Shown: positions 43,124-51,974, counted from the stretch's first letter. The stretch is DNA of 64,000 bases from Kitasatospora cineracea (GCF_003751605.1 NZ_RJVJ01000001.1:1240001-1304000), one strand, 5' to 3'. Program-made: numbers and translations. The notes: generated by a model not told the origin, from the letters alone.

Positions 43124-43348
43124 GCAAAACCTTCCGGAAGTGGCACGCGCCAAAGTCCGGTGGGTCTGTTGAAAAACCGCCTCTATGCGGTCAGCCACGG
43201 ATCGCCGGAACGCGCCAAGGGCGCTCAAAGGTGTATGAGGAGCGCCAGCCAAATAGGATCAAACGAACGATCTACCACCATAGGGGAGCCTGGGGATCAG
43301 AGGCAAATCCCCTGGTCAGCACCTCGAACGAAGGCCCGAACCGGCCGC

Positions 43349-43912
43349 TCAGTGCGCCGACGGCGACTCGCTGGGGCCCTCCGACCCCGAACCGCTCGGC
43401 GTGGCCGACGGCGCCGGCGAGTGCGCGGGCGCCGACGGGCTGCCCTGCGGGCTCGGCGAGGCCGACGCCCCGCCGCCGCTCCCACCACTGCCGCCGCTGC
43501 CGCCACCGGCGGGCTGGCTGGGCGGCACCGAGGCCGGCGGGCTCGCCGTCCGCGACGGGGCCGCGCTGCCGGCCGGCCCGACCGGCACCTGCACCGGCGC
43601 GTTCGGCACCCCCTCCGACACCGGCGGCGGCGTGGACCCCGGCACGGGCGCCCCCGCGGCCGACGACGCCCCGGGTGACGCCCCGTCAAGGCTCAACGCC
43701 CCGCCGTGCTCCCCGTGCTGCACGGTCTGCCGCGGCCCCTGCCCGCCCCCGGGCCGGACGCTCGCCGCCGCCCCCGTCCCCGACGGCCGCACCTCCGGCT
43801 TCCCGCCCGGGACGTCCGCCCCCACCGACATGCAGCCGCCCAGCCCGAGCACGGCCAGCGCCGCCGCCACCGAGCCCGCCGCCGTCCGCCGCACCGACCA
43901 ACCCGCCACCAT
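43349..43912 (-). CDS. Pro/Ser/Gly-rich lipoprotein
   Basis: A 187-residue protein. The signal peptide (RRTAAGSVAAALAVLGLGGC) ends in a lipobox-like LGGC, so lipid attachment at Cys is likely. The rest is low-complexity: Pro/Ala/Ser stretches and GGGSGGSGGSGGGASA, ending SEGPSESPSAH. No domain is seen; a surface spacer is plausible. ATG has GGGAGGT seven bases upstream. Confidence 0.65.
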   Translation of the reverse strand: MVAGWSVRRTAAGSVAAALAVLGLGGCMSVGADVPGGKPEVRPSGTGAAASVRPGGGQGPRQTVQHGEHGGALSLDGASPGASSAAGAPVPGSTPPPVSEGVPNAPVQVPVGPAGSAAPSRTASPPASVPPSQPAGGGSGGSGGSGGGASASPSPQGSPSAPAHSPAPSATPSGSGSEGPSESPSAH

Positions 43913-44082
43913 CGAGCCACCTCCCGCACGGCCCGCCCGGGGACCGCCACCGTTCCCGGTGCCCAACGCGCGGCCGCCCCGCCGGGACACGGGTACCACC
44001 CCACCGGCTCCCGACCCCGTCCCCGCGCCCCCCGCTCCGCGCCCCTCGCCCCCGCGCACGCCCGCGCTCCCCCGCGGGCGCC

Positions 44083-44442
44083 TCACCCCCAGACCGCGTG
44101 CCCGATCCCCGCCCCCGCGTACGCCGCCGCCAACCCGGCGCCCAGCGACAGCCCGACGTTCGCCAACGCCGCCCCGCGGGAGGCGTTCTGGGCCAGCTTC
44201 AGGGTCTCGAACGAGAACGTCGAGTACGTGGTGAGCGCCCCGCACAGCCCCGTCCCGAGCAGTAGCCGGACGTCCGCCGGGGCGACCGCCGTGAGCAGGC
44301 CGAGCAGCGCGCAGCCGCAGACGTTGACGGTGAGCGTGCCCCACGGGAACCCGAAGCCGACCCGGGAGTGCACCGCCCGGTCCGTCAGGTACCGCAGCGG
44401 GGCGCCGACCGCCGCGCCCACCACTACCAGCAGCCAGTTCAC
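44083..44442 (-). CDS. crcB: fluoride ion channel CrcB/Fluc, subunit 2
   Basis: A 119-residue protein with four helices. The fluoride channel marks are [27 protein letters not shown] (GTLxxN), and [17 protein letters not shown] (G-x-TT-STF with the Phe residues of the ion path). The GTG start overlaps the stop of the other CrcB gene by four bases. Two-gene Fluc systems form heterodimers in some bacteria, with fluoride efflux as the function. Confidence 0.93.
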   Translation of the reverse strand: MNWLLVVVGAAVGAPLRYLTDRAVHSRVGFGFPWGTLTVNVCGCALLGLLTAVAPADVRLLLGTGLCGALTTYSTFSFETLKLAQNASRGAALANVGLSLGAGLAAAYAGAGIGHAVWG

Positions 44443-44870
44443 TCCGCCACCTCCCGCTCCAGCAGCACCGCCCGGGTCGCGCTCGCGGCCCCCCACACCG
44501 CGGCCAGCGCAGCCAGCAGCGTCCCGCCCAGGTAGAGCAGCGCCTTGCCGGGCAGCCCGTGGTCGAGCAGCTGCTGCGCGTCCACCGCGTACGTCGAGAA
44601 GGTGGTGAACCCGCCGAGGATCCCGGTGGCCAGGAACGGCCGCAGCAGCGGGTGCGGCCGGCGCCGCCCCTCGGTGAGCGCCACCAGCACCACCCCGATC
44701 ACCGCGCAGCCGACGGTGTTGACCAGCAGCGTGGTCCACGGGAACGCGTCCTTCGCCGTCGGCCACAGCAGCCCGGCCCCGTACCGGGCGCTCGCCCCGA
44801 GCACCCCGCCCGCGGAGACCGCGGCCACCACCCGGCCCTGCCCGCGCAGCACCGGCTCCCTCGTCGTCAT
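44439..44870 (-). CDS. crcB: fluoride ion channel CrcB/Fluc, subunit 1
   Basis: A 143-residue protein with four helices and a longer N terminus. [30 protein letters not shown] and [17 protein letters not shown] give the family pattern. It is co-translated with the next crcB. I see no fluoride riboswitch in the 79 bp before the divergent metallopeptidase gene. Confidence 0.93.
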   Translation of the reverse strand: MTTREPVLRGQGRVVAAVSAGGVLGASARYGAGLLWPTAKDAFPWTTLLVNTVGCAVIGVVLVALTEGRRRPHPLLRPFLATGILGGFTTFSTYAVDAQQLLDHGLPGKALLYLGGTLLAALAAVWGAASATRAVLLEREVAE

Positions 44871-44949
44871 GCCGCCCAGTCAAGCACCCGCCGATCCGCC
44901 CCCCGCCACCGCGTGGATGCCCTGGCGCCCCGTCAGCGGAACTCCGACA

Positions 44950-45306
44950 ATGGGGCACGTGGAGATGACCCGGGACGAGTTCGAGGCGCTGGTGTCCGAC
45001 GCACTGGACCAGATTCCGCCGAAGCTGGCCGCGATGATGGACAACGTCGCGGTCTTCGTCGAGGACGAACCCGACCCCGCCACCCCCGACCTGCTCGGCC
45101 TCTACGAGGGCATCCCGCTCACCGAGCGCGGCGAGTGGTACGCCGGCGTCCTCCCCGACCGGATCATGGTCTACATGGGCCCGACCCTCCGCCACTGCGA
45201 CACCCGCGAGCAGGCCGTCGAGGAAGTCCGCACCACCGTGATCCACGAGGTCGCCCACCACTTCGGCTTCGACGACGACGAACTCCACGGCCTCGGCTGG
45301 TCCTGA
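44950..45306 (+). CDS. small metallopeptidase family protein (zincin-like, PF06262)
   Basis: A 118-residue protein with the zinc motif VIHEVAHHFGFDDDELHGLGW (HExxH-x6-D-x-x-x-x-H), typical of the minimal zincin family. The N terminus MTRDEFEALVSDALDQIP is equally characteristic. ATG 44950 is used; GTG 44956 or ATG 44965 are alternatives. Probably cytoplasmic; target unknown. Confidence 0.9.
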   Translation: MGHVEMTRDEFEALVSDALDQIPPKLAAMMDNVAVFVEDEPDPATPDLLGLYEGIPLTERGEWYAGVLPDRIMVYMGPTLRHCDTREQAVEEVRTTVIHEVAHHFGFDDDELHGLGWS

Positions 45307-45412
45307 CCCCCGCCGCGCCGACCCCCCGAAACCGTTTTGGCGTTCCCGCCCGGCATCCCATATGCTTCTCGACGTCCCCGAACGCCGGATGATCCGGCCG
45401 GAAGGGCCGCAA

Positions 45413-45485
45413 GCCCTCATCGTCTAGTGGCCCAGGACGCCGCCCTTTCAAGGCGGTAGCACGGGTTCGAATCCCGTTGGGGGTA
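45413..45485 (+). tRNA. tRNA-Glu (TTC)
   Basis: 73 nt. Anticodon arm CCGCC-CTTTCAA-GGCGG gives anticodon TTC; T-arm ACGGG-TTCGAAT-CCCGT. Acceptor GCCCTCA/TGGGGGT includes two G-T pairs. First of a three-tRNA cluster. Confidence 0.95.
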
Positions 45486-45527
45486 CGCAGTACCGTAGTA
45501 AGGTCCTGTGCGGAGCAATCCGCACGA

Positions 45528-45601
45528 GGTCCCGTGGAGCAGTTGGTTAGCTCGCCACCCTGTCAAGGTGGAGGTCGCGGGTTCAAGTCCCGTCGGGATC
45601 G
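45528..45601 (+). tRNA. tRNA-Asp (GTC)
   Basis: 74 nt. Acceptor GGTCCCG/CGGGATC, anticodon loop CTGTCAA (GTC), T-arm GCGGG-TTCAAGT-CCCGT. Identical in sequence to the tRNA at 59218-59291. Confidence 0.96.
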
Positions 45602-45628
45602 CTCGTCTCGCAAGAGGCGGTGCAGTAC

Positions 45629-45702
45629 GGCCAGGTAGCTCAGTTGGTACGAGCGTCCGCCTGAAAAGCGGAAGGTCGCCGGTTCGACCCCGGCCCTGGC
45701 CA
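45629..45702 (+). tRNA. tRNA-Phe (GAA)
   Basis: 74 nt. Acceptor GGCCAGG/CCTGGCC, anticodon loop CTGAAAA (GAA), T-arm GCCGG-TTCGACC-CCGGC. Its 3' half from the anticodon arm is repeated exactly at 46607-46652. Confidence 0.96.
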
Positions 45703-45720
45703 CACAGTTCGACCAACAGG

Positions 45721-45755
45721 AAGCCCCCGAGCGCAACGCGCTACGGGGGCTTTTT
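45721..45755 (+). terminator. terminator after tRNA-Phe
   Basis: AAGCCCCC and GGGGGCTT flank an inner AGCGC/GCGCT stem, followed by TTTTT. It ends the three-tRNA transcript. Confidence 0.9.
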
Positions 45756-45925
45756 CCTGCCGGTTGACGCCTACCGCACAGCGGACGGTCGGCCGCCGGA
45801 GCGATCGGGGCCTCGTGAGGGGCCGGAGAACGGGCGCCGCGGCGAACACCGCGCACGAGCACTGTCGGCCCGGGCCCCGGACTACGCTGAGGGGGTTGCC
45901 CGGCGCACCCCAGGAGACACCCCTC

Positions 45926-46471
45926 ATGAACCCGGAGCACTTCGCACTCCTCGAAGAAGCCCGACGGAGCCTGCCCGACGGGTTCAAGGTGGAGATCTCG
46001 GGCGACACCATCGTCATGATGGTCAGCCCCTCGGGGATCCACCAGCGAAACCTGCTGCTGGTCCGCCGCCAGTTCGACAGGCACGCCCCCATCGATCTGC
46101 TGCCGAGCGAGAACACCGACCTGGTGTCACCCCACGTCGGCAAGAGCCGCAACCCGGACCTGACGTACCTTCCGAGCGAGGCGCTGGAAACGTCCGACAA
46201 CCAGGTCCCGTCCGAGTTCGCCGTCGTCGCCGTCGAACTCGTCTCCCCCTCGAACCCGGAGAACGACTGGGTGGGGAAGGTGCGCGACTACCCGTTGATG
46301 GGCATCCCGCTGTACCTGCTGGTCGACGCCCGGCAGAAGACCGTCACCCTGTTCAGCCGGCCCGACGGTACGAAGTACCACCGCCGTGAGGACATCGAGT
46401 TCGGCGAGACGCTGCGGATCCCCGAGCCGTTCGACTTCGACCTGGTCACGAGCGACCTGCTGCCGCACTGA
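45926..46471 (+). CDS. Uma2-family (DUF820) PD-(D/E)XK nuclease
   Basis: A 181-residue protein. KVEISGDTIVMMVSPSGIHQ, NTDLVSPHVGKSRNPDLTYLP (the PD-type Asp) and AVVAVELVSPSNPENDW (E-x-V with S-P-S-N) give the DUF820/Uma2 fold; the K in VGKVRDYPLMGIPLYLLVD is also conserved. The family has a nuclease core of unknown role and is often mobile. ATG follows AGGAG. It is the only gene between two copies of a tRNA-Phe 3' half, so it is probably a stranded cargo gene. Confidence 0.88.
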   Translation: MNPEHFALLEEARRSLPDGFKVEISGDTIVMMVSPSGIHQRNLLLVRRQFDRHAPIDLLPSENTDLVSPHVGKSRNPDLTYLPSEALETSDNQVPSEFAVVAVELVSPSNPENDWVGKVRDYPLMGIPLYLLVDARQKTVTLFSRPDGTKYHRREDIEFGETLRIPEPFDFDLVTSDLLPH

Positions 46472-46606
46472 CCCACGCCTGCCCGCACTGCCCACCACCG
46501 GTTGACGCCGACACCGACGCCAACCGGCTCGAACGGTGGCGCTCGACGATGACCTTCCCCGGACGGCAGAGGCGTTCGAGCCGGGGCACCCCGGCGCCCC
46601 GGCTCG

Positions 46607-46652
46607 GCCTGAAAAGCGGAAGGTCGCCGGTTCGACCCCGGCCCTGGCCACA
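46607..46652 (+). repeat. duplicated tRNA-Phe 3' half (attachment-site-like)
   Basis: An exact 46-bp copy of 45659-45704, from the anticodon arm through the discriminator base and CA. It lacks the 5' half and is not a tRNA gene. The repeat spacing is 948 bp. It is followed by a strong terminator, like a true tRNA end. Confidence 0.92.
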
Positions 46653-46658
46653 GTTCGG

Positions 46659-46692
46659 AAGAGGCCCCGGAGCTCATGCTCCGGGGCCTCTT
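46659..46692 (+). terminator. terminator after the tRNA-Phe fragment
   Basis: AAGAGGCCCCGGAG pairs with CTCCGGGGCCTCTT around a 6-base loop. It may be the original terminator of the tRNA operon, displaced by an insertion. Confidence 0.85.
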
Positions 46693-46774
46693 CGTCGTTC
46701 CGCCGCCGGGCGCCGTTGCCGCGCCTCGCGGGCCGGGCGCCTCGCGGGCCGGGCGGCTCAGGCGGGCGGGCGGC

Positions 46775-47545
46775 TCAGGGCGTCCGGTCGATCAGGGCGG
46801 CCAGGCCGTCAAGGATGCGGGGGAGGCCGAACTCGTAGGCGTGGTCGGCGTTGTAGGCGCCGCCCTGGGCCTGGCCGGCGGCGGCGCCGACGCGGGTGGC
46901 GACGGGGTAGCGGGCGGGGTCGAGGACGCGGGCGAGGAGGTCGGCGTTGGCCTCCCACCACTGCTGGTCGCTCATCGCGCTGTCCTGCTGGGCGGCGCGT
47001 TCGTCGGCGGCCGCCCGGGCGCAGGTCTGGACGAAGCCGAGCAGGTGGGTGAGGGCGGCGTCGAGGCGGACGTCGTCGAGGCCGGTGCCCTCGAGGGCGG
47101 AGAGCTCGTACTCGTACTTGGCCATCAGGCCGGGGCCGAGCGGCGGGCGGGTGGTGGGGACGGCGGCGGTCCAGGGGTGGGCGGCGTACAGGGCCCGGTT
47201 GTCGTCGGCGACCGCGGTGGCGCGGGCCCGCCAGTCGGGACCGGCGGGGGTGGTGCGGGGCATCGTGGCGTAGAGGGTGTCGAGCATCAGGTCGAGCAGT
47301 TCGGCCTTGCCGGGGACGTAGGTGTAGAGCGCCATCGGGGAGAGGCCGAGTTCCTGGGCGACCCGGCGCATGGTGACGGCGTCCAGCCCTTCGGCGTCGG
47401 CGATCCGGGTGGCGGTGGCGGCGATCGCGGCCGGCGAGTGGGCCTGCCGGGGTCCGCGCCGGCCGCCGGTGGCGGCGGTGGGGACGCCCCAGAGCAGGGC
47501 GAGGGTGTGCGCGGGGTCTCCGGCGCTGCTCCGGTTGCTGGCCAT
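46775..47545 (-). CDS. TetR-family transcriptional regulator
   Basis: A 256-residue regulator with an N-terminal helix-turn-helix (IAATATRIADAEGLDAVTMRRVAQELGLSPMALYTYVPGKAEL spread over three helices) and a TetR C-terminal ligand domain with Trp-rich ends (QQWWEANADLLAR). ATG 47545 precedes MASNRSS. A 37-bp inverted repeat lies 24 bp upstream, in the divergent promoter shared with the VOC gene, and is the likely operator. It resembles tetracycline-type TetR C-terminal families; the ligand is unknown. Confidence 0.9.
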   Translation of the reverse strand: MASNRSSAGDPAHTLALLWGVPTAATGGRRGPRQAHSPAAIAATATRIADAEGLDAVTMRRVAQELGLSPMALYTYVPGKAELLDLMLDTLYATMPRTTPAGPDWRARATAVADDNRALYAAHPWTAAVPTTRPPLGPGLMAKYEYELSALEGTGLDDVRLDAALTHLLGFVQTCARAAADERAAQQDSAMSDQQWWEANADLLARVLDPARYPVATRVGAAAGQAQGGAYNADHAYEFGLPRILDGLAALIDRTP

Positions 47546-47568
47546 GCGGGGGATTCTCCCATGCAAAA

Positions 47569-47605
47569 ATCTCCGTACTGTGTATAGTGTACTGCGTACG
47601 GAGAT
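47569..47605. promoter_or_regulatory. TetR operator and divergent promoter
   Basis: ATCTCCGTAC and GTACGGAGAT are perfect 10-bp arms separated by 17 bp, with TATAGT (47584-47589) inside as a possible -10 element. It lies between the regulator and the VOC gene. Confidence 0.75.
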
Positions 47606-47676
47606 GATGGCCCGCATCCCGCGCCATGTCCGCACACACCCGTGCGTACACGCATGACCGATCCGGAAGGACCCCC

Positions 47677-48102
47677 TTGAAGATCAACCGATCCGCCGTG
47701 TCCCTGACCGTCGAGGACGTCGCGTCCTCCGCCGCCTTCTTCTCCGAGCACCTCGGCTTCCGGGAGGAGATGTCCGCCGACGGCTTCGTCTCGCTCGGCC
47801 ACCCGGACGCCGGGCTCAACGTGGTCCTGCTCCGCCGCGGCCTGGAGGTCCTGCCCGAGGGCTTCCGCGACCAGCACGCGGCCGGGCTGATCCTGGCCTT
47901 CACCGTGGACGACGCCGCCGGCACCGAGACCCGGCTGCGGGAGGCCGGGGCGCCGATCACCATGCCGCTGCGCGACGAGCCCTGGGGCGAGCGGCTGTTC
48001 CAGACCACCGACCCGAACGGCGTGGTGGTCCAGTTCGTCGAGTGGCTGACCCCTGCCGAGGCCACCGTCGAAGCCGCCGCCGAGGCACCCGCCGAGGCGT
48101 GA
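47677..48102 (+). CDS. VOC (glyoxalase/bleomycin-resistance) family protein
   Basis: A 141-residue protein with the paired beta-alpha-beta motifs of the vicinal oxygen chelate fold: SAVSLTVEDVASSAAFFSEHLGF and RLFQTTDPNGVVVQFVEW. The start is TTG at 47677, with GGAAGG seven bases upstream. Members bind metals or bulky ligands; the role cannot be told. It is divergent from the TetR gene and likely its target. Confidence 0.88.
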   Translation: MKINRSAVSLTVEDVASSAAFFSEHLGFREEMSADGFVSLGHPDAGLNVVLLRRGLEVLPEGFRDQHAAGLILAFTVDDAAGTETRLREAGAPITMPLRDEPWGERLFQTTDPNGVVVQFVEWLTPAEATVEAAAEAPAEA

Positions 48103-48143
48103 CGGGCAGGGGGCCGGCCCGCCCCGGCACCGGGGCGGGCCCG

Positions 48144-49181
48144 TCAGCGCAGCTTGCGCCGCACCGCCTTGCGGGTGTTGCGCACCCGCCGGTGCATCCG
48201 CTGGACGTTGGCCAGGGTGTGCACCCGGCCGGCCACGGTCAGGCGGTACTTGAGGCGCAGGAAGGGCGGGAGGGCGGCGAGGCGGTCGGCCCCGATGGCG
48301 CTGACCAGCCGGGTGACGTGCCGGTGGTAGGCGTACCGGTAGTCGTGGTCGCCGTCGGGGACGGTCCAGAAGAACATCGGGATCTCCTCGACCAGGGTGT
48401 TGTGGTCGTAGGCCCGCAGGTGCTCGCGGAAGACGGGTTCGGGCCGGTCGAGCAGCCAGCCGCGGACGAGTTCGATGGAGCGGACCCGGTCGGCGAGGCC
48501 GCGCGGGTCGGTGCGGCGCTGGGTGATCGAGCTGTCGCCGTCCTCGCGGATCCGCCAGTGGTAGATCGGCTCGGACAGCACGTCGACGCTCTTCGCCAGG
48601 AAGTGGTGCGGGACGCTGACGGGGGCGTCCTCGTAGAGCATGCCCTCGGGGTAGTCCAGGCCGGCGGCGGCGTGGAAGGAGCGCCGGTAGACCTTGTTCC
48701 AGGCGGTGCGGTCGGTGACCAGCGAGGGGTGCTCGCTGACGTGGGTGCGCAGCCGGGTCTCGGCGAACGGGCGGACGTGGACGTGCGAGGGCTCCAGTCC
48801 GGCGGTGCGCAGCCGCAGCACGTTGCCGGTGGCGAAGTCGGAGCCGGTGGTGTCCAGGGTCTCGACCATCAGCCGGTAGGCGTCCGGCGGCAGCACGTCG
48901 TCGCTGTCGACGAAGGCCAGGTACTCGGTGCCGGGGTCGAGGTGGCGCACACCGGTGTTGCGGGCGGCGCCGAGGCCCTGGTTCTGCTGCCGGACCAGGC
49001 GGAACCGCGGGTCGCGCCCGGCGTACCGCTCGGCGATGGCGGCACTGCTGTCGGTGGAGCCGTCGTCGACCATGACGCACTCGAGGTCGGCGAAGGTCTG
49101 CTCGGCGATCGAGTCCAGGCAGGCGGCGAGGTAGCGCTCGACGTTGTACACCGGGACGACGACGGAGAGGCGGGGGGCCAT
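48144..49181 (-). CDS. family 2 glycosyltransferase
   Basis: A 345-residue protein with the GT-A core: SVVVPVYNVERYLAACLDSI, VMVDDGSTDSSAAIAE, and the metal-binding AFVDSDDVLPPDAY. The region LYEDAPVSVPHHFLAKS contains the catalytic Glu-Asp. The C terminus is very basic (RRVRNTRKAVRRKLR), as in enzymes that act on cell-wall polymers at the membrane. It is monocistronic on the minus strand. Donor and acceptor unknown. Confidence 0.9.
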   Translation of the reverse strand: MAPRLSVVVPVYNVERYLAACLDSIAEQTFADLECVMVDDGSTDSSAAIAERYAGRDPRFRLVRQQNQGLGAARNTGVRHLDPGTEYLAFVDSDDVLPPDAYRLMVETLDTTGSDFATGNVLRLRTAGLEPSHVHVRPFAETRLRTHVSEHPSLVTDRTAWNKVYRRSFHAAAGLDYPEGMLYEDAPVSVPHHFLAKSVDVLSEPIYHWRIREDGDSSITQRRTDPRGLADRVRSIELVRGWLLDRPEPVFREHLRAYDHNTLVEEIPMFFWTVPDGDHDYRYAYHRHVTRLVSAIGADRLAALPPFLRLKYRLTVAGRVHTLANVQRMHRRVRNTRKAVRRKLR

Positions 49182-49354
49182 CGGCTGCGCGGCCTTTCGA
49201 AAGGGCACCCCGGAGGACGGCCGGGAGGGCCGCCGGGAATGCCGCCGGGCGCGAACCCGCGAAGCGTATCCAACCCCAACAACATTGCGGGAAACGGAAG
49301 GTGGCGCGAAAGTAGCGGAGGAATTCGCTCCGAATCCCCGCCCGGGCCGACCCG

Positions 49355-49490
49355 CGAAAAGGCCCACCGAGAAGCCTGCCGGAAGCCTGCCCGAAGCCCC
49401 ACCGAGAACCCCGCCGGGAGCCTGCCCGAAGCCCGCTCGCAGACCCACCGAGAACCCCGCCGGAAGCCCGCCCGAAGGCCCGCCGACCGG
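49355..49490. repeat. imperfect repeats upstream of the glycosyltransferase
   Basis: Related segments such as CACCGAGAACCCCGCCGG and GCCTGCCCGAAGCCC recur four or more times in the 546-bp gene-free stretch 49182-49727. No gene is supported there. Confidence 0.6.
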
Positions 49491-49727
49491 TGGGCGCGCG
49501 AACGGGCGCGAACAACCGAGCGCCGCTGCCCACCCCCGTGGGGCAACGGCGCCCGAGCATCCGGATGCCGATCCTGCCGACCTGGTCCACGGTGTGTCAA
49601 CTATCGTGGATTTTTCAACGAAGGTCCCGACCGTCGGGCGACCGACCACCACGTTTTGGGCACGAATCCCCCAACGATCGTGCAGAACAGGACCGTCGAG
49701 GGATACGCCCGGGGGTAAGGAGCCTCT

Positions 49728-50177
49728 ATGATCCGGCACATGCCCCAGGAAACCCCCCGCGCCGAAGCCCCGGACTTCGCCAGCCGCTTCCGGCGCCTGA
49801 TAGCGGTGATCTACCCCAAGGACCTCGGCCGCCCCTGGCGGGACAGCGAGATCGCCGAAGGCACCGGGCTGAGCGGAACGTACATCGGCAACCTGCGCAA
49901 GGGCACCCAGAAGCCGAGCCTGGAGAACGCCGTCCGGATCGCCAAGTTCTTCGGCGTCCCGCTCGACTACTTCTCCGATTCGGAGACCGCCCGCGCGGTG
50001 GAGCAGGACCTGCGCAAGATCGAGGCGCTGCGGGACGCCCGGGTCGAGCGGATCGCCATGCGGGCGGCCGGGCTGCCGCCGGAGATGCAGGACGCCGCAC
50101 TCACTATTGTGGAGCAGTTGCGGCGGGCCGTGGGCCTGAACGACGGGCAGCCGGACGAGGCCGGCCCGGAGACGTGA
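49728..50177 (+). CDS. XRE-family helix-turn-helix regulator
   Basis: A 149-residue protein; ATG follows TAAGGAG by five bases. The helix-turn-helix spans WRDSEIAEGTGLSGTYIGNLRKGTQKPSLENAVRIAKFF (about 37-75). The rest forms a helical tail with RKIEALRDARVERIAMRAAGLPPEMQDAAL. It overlaps the next gene start (GTGA), heading a four-gene overlapping operon. In related Streptomyces loci such a regulator sits beside an ImmA/IrrE-like peptidase. Confidence 0.9.
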   Translation: MIRHMPQETPRAEAPDFASRFRRLIAVIYPKDLGRPWRDSEIAEGTGLSGTYIGNLRKGTQKPSLENAVRIAKFFGVPLDYFSDSETARAVEQDLRKIEALRDARVERIAMRAAGLPPEMQDAALTIVEQLRRAVGLNDGQPDEAGPET

Positions 50178-50749
50178 CGGAGCGCCAGCAGGTGCCGCTG
50201 GGACACTGGCGGCTGCCGGAAGGGGTCGACGTGCGGGGTGTGGGAAGCGGACTGGGCCGGACCCGCCGCCGGATGCGGGCGGTCGCGCGCGACCTGCGCC
50301 TGCCGCCGCTGAGCACCGTCGAGGAGCTGTGCGAGGCGGTCTCCGCGCACCTGGACCGGCCGATCCGGATCGCTCCGCGCCGGATGCGGGTCGGCGAGCC
50401 CTCCGGCTTCGTCGAGCGCCTGCCCGCCGAGGACGTCGTCCACGTCGAGCAGGAGACCTCCGGGCTGCACCGGGCGCACATCGTCTGCCACGAACTGGCC
50501 CACCTGCTGTGCGGCCACCTGACCGAGCCCGCGCTGCTCGACCCGGACACCGCCCGGGTCGAACTGCCCACCATCGACCCGGAGATGCTCCGGCTGGTGC
50601 TCGGCCGCTCGCACTACGACGACGCCGCCGAGGAGGAGGCCGAGGTGCTCGGCGCCGAGCTGATGCGCATCCTGGTGCTCGCACCCGGCGCCGGCACCAC
50701 CTCGCAGCTCGCCCCCGCGCTGGAGCACCGCAAAGGACAGCATGTCTGA
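50174..50749 (+). CDS. ImmA/IrrE-like metallopeptidase domain protein
   Basis: A 191-residue protein with the zinc motif HIVCHELAHLLCGHL (HExxH) and a downstream EEEAEVLGAELMRI helix carrying the third ligand, as in ImmA/IrrE. GTG start overlaps the XRE stop, and its end overlaps the next gene by 8 bp. ImmA-type proteases cleave an XRE repressor; here the cognate XRE is the preceding gene. Confidence 0.88.
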   Translation: MTERQQVPLGHWRLPEGVDVRGVGSGLGRTRRRMRAVARDLRLPPLSTVEELCEAVSAHLDRPIRIAPRRMRVGEPSGFVERLPAEDVVHVEQETSGLHRAHIVCHELAHLLCGHLTEPALLDPDTARVELPTIDPEMLRLVLGRSHYDDAAEEEAEVLGAELMRILVLAPGAGTTSQLAPALEHRKGQHV

Positions 50750-51974
50750 ACTGCCGTACAACCTGGTCTACTTGGGTATCGGCAGCGCTGCCTGGCTGGT
50801 CGCCGCCCTGAAGCTGCGGGCCTGGCGGCGCGACCCGTCCTTCGGCCTGCTGGTGGTCGCCCTGGCGATCGCCTCCCCGGCCACCGCCTTCCTGCTGGCC
50901 TCCCCGCTGCTGTACCGGAGCATCGGGCACCTCACCGGCGTCGGCAACCTGGCCACCCTGTTCGTCTACCTCGGCATCGTCGGCTTCTCCGCCGCCGCCG
51001 TGGTCCTCGCCCTGGTCTGGACCCCGCCCGAGGAACGCGCCGGCGCCCTGATGTGGGCACCGCTGGACGACCGGCTGCGGCAGCGGGTGCGCCGCCGCAC
51101 CGCGGTGTTCGCCGCCCTCGTCCCGGTCCTGGCCGTGCTGTTCCTGGCCGGCGGCCCGTACCGGCCCGAGACCCCGCTGACCTTCGACACCACCTTCGCG
51201 CCGCGCACCGCCACCGCCCTGTTCCTGGCGCTCTACCAGGGCCTGTTCGCCTACGCGCTGATCGACATCGGCCGGGTCTGCCTCGGCCACGCCGCCCGGC
51301 TGCCCGAGGGCTGGCTGCGCCGCGGCATCCGGCTGATCGCCCTCGGCGCGCTCACCGCCTGCGGCTACGTGCTGTGCAAGATCGCCGCGATCGCCCTCGC
51401 CCACGCCGGGGTCGAAGGCACCGAGTGGCTCAGCACCGCGCTCGGCCCGGCCTTCGCCGCGCTCGGCGCGATCGGCATCACCTGCGGCTTCGCCGGCCCG
51501 GCCGGCGCCGCCTGGGCCGTGCGCCGCCGCGACTTCCGCGCCCTGCGCCCGCTCTGGGACCTGGTCTACCGGGCCGACCGCCGCCTCGCCCTGGAGGGCC
51601 CGCCCTCCCCCGCCTGGCGCGAACGACTCGCTCTGCGCGACCTCGAATGGCGCACCACCCGGCGCGGCCTGGAGATCCGGGACGGCCAACTGACGCTCCG
51701 TCCGTTCGTCGACCCCGCCGCCGTCCACGCCGCGCAGCGCCTGGCCGGCCGCGCCTCGCTCGCCCCCAGCCACCGCGACGCCCTGGTGGTCGCCGCCGCG
51801 ATGCGCTCCGCCGTCACCGCCCTCGCCGCCGGGACCGTCCCCCGCCCCCGCGAGGAGCAGCCCGCCCTGCCCGGCCTGGACACCGCGCCCGCCGAGGAAC
51901 GCGCCCACCTCGTCCTGGTCGCCTCCTACCTGCGCTCCCCGCTGCTGGACCGCGCCCTGGAGCCCCGCGCGTGA
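50742..51974 (+). CDS. MAB_1171c-type membrane protein
   Basis: A 410-residue protein with about seven or eight helices in its first 270 residues (MSELPYNLVYLGIGSAAWLV start; later GLLVVALAIASPATAFLL, ATLFVYLGIVGF, AVFAALVPVLAVLFLAGG, RLIALGALTACGYVLCKI). A cytoplasmic region follows with LRPLWDLVYRADRRLAL, typical of the family described as putative transporters near XRE/ImmA-like genes. No transport motif is known; signalling is equally possible. It is co-translated with both flanking genes. Confidence 0.85.
   Translation: MSELPYNLVYLGIGSAAWLVAALKLRAWRRDPSFGLLVVALAIASPATAFLLASPLLYRSIGHLTGVGNLATLFVYLGIVGFSAAAVVLALVWTPPEERAGALMWAPLDDRLRQRVRRRTAVFAALVPVLAVLFLAGGPYRPETPLTFDTTFAPRTATALFLALYQGLFAYALIDIGRVCLGHAARLPEGWLRRGIRLIALGALTACGYVLCKIAAIALAHAGVEGTEWLSTALGPAFAALGAIGITCGFAGPAGAAWAVRRRDFRALRPLWDLVYRADRRLALEGPPSPAWRERLALRDLEWRTTRRGLEIRDGQLTLRPFVDPAAVHAAQRLAGRASLAPSHRDALVVAAAMRSAVTALAAGTVPRPREEQPALPGLDTAPAEERAHLVLVASYLRSPLLDRALEPRA

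Noticed and set aside
46607..46652. Second tRNA-Phe gene
   Set aside because: Only the 3' half is present; no acceptor 5' strand or D-arm.
48144..51908. 1254-residue minus-strand frame across the XRE operon
   Set aside because: Only its C-terminal part (the glycosyltransferase from 49181) is real; the rest is antisense to four well-supported genes.
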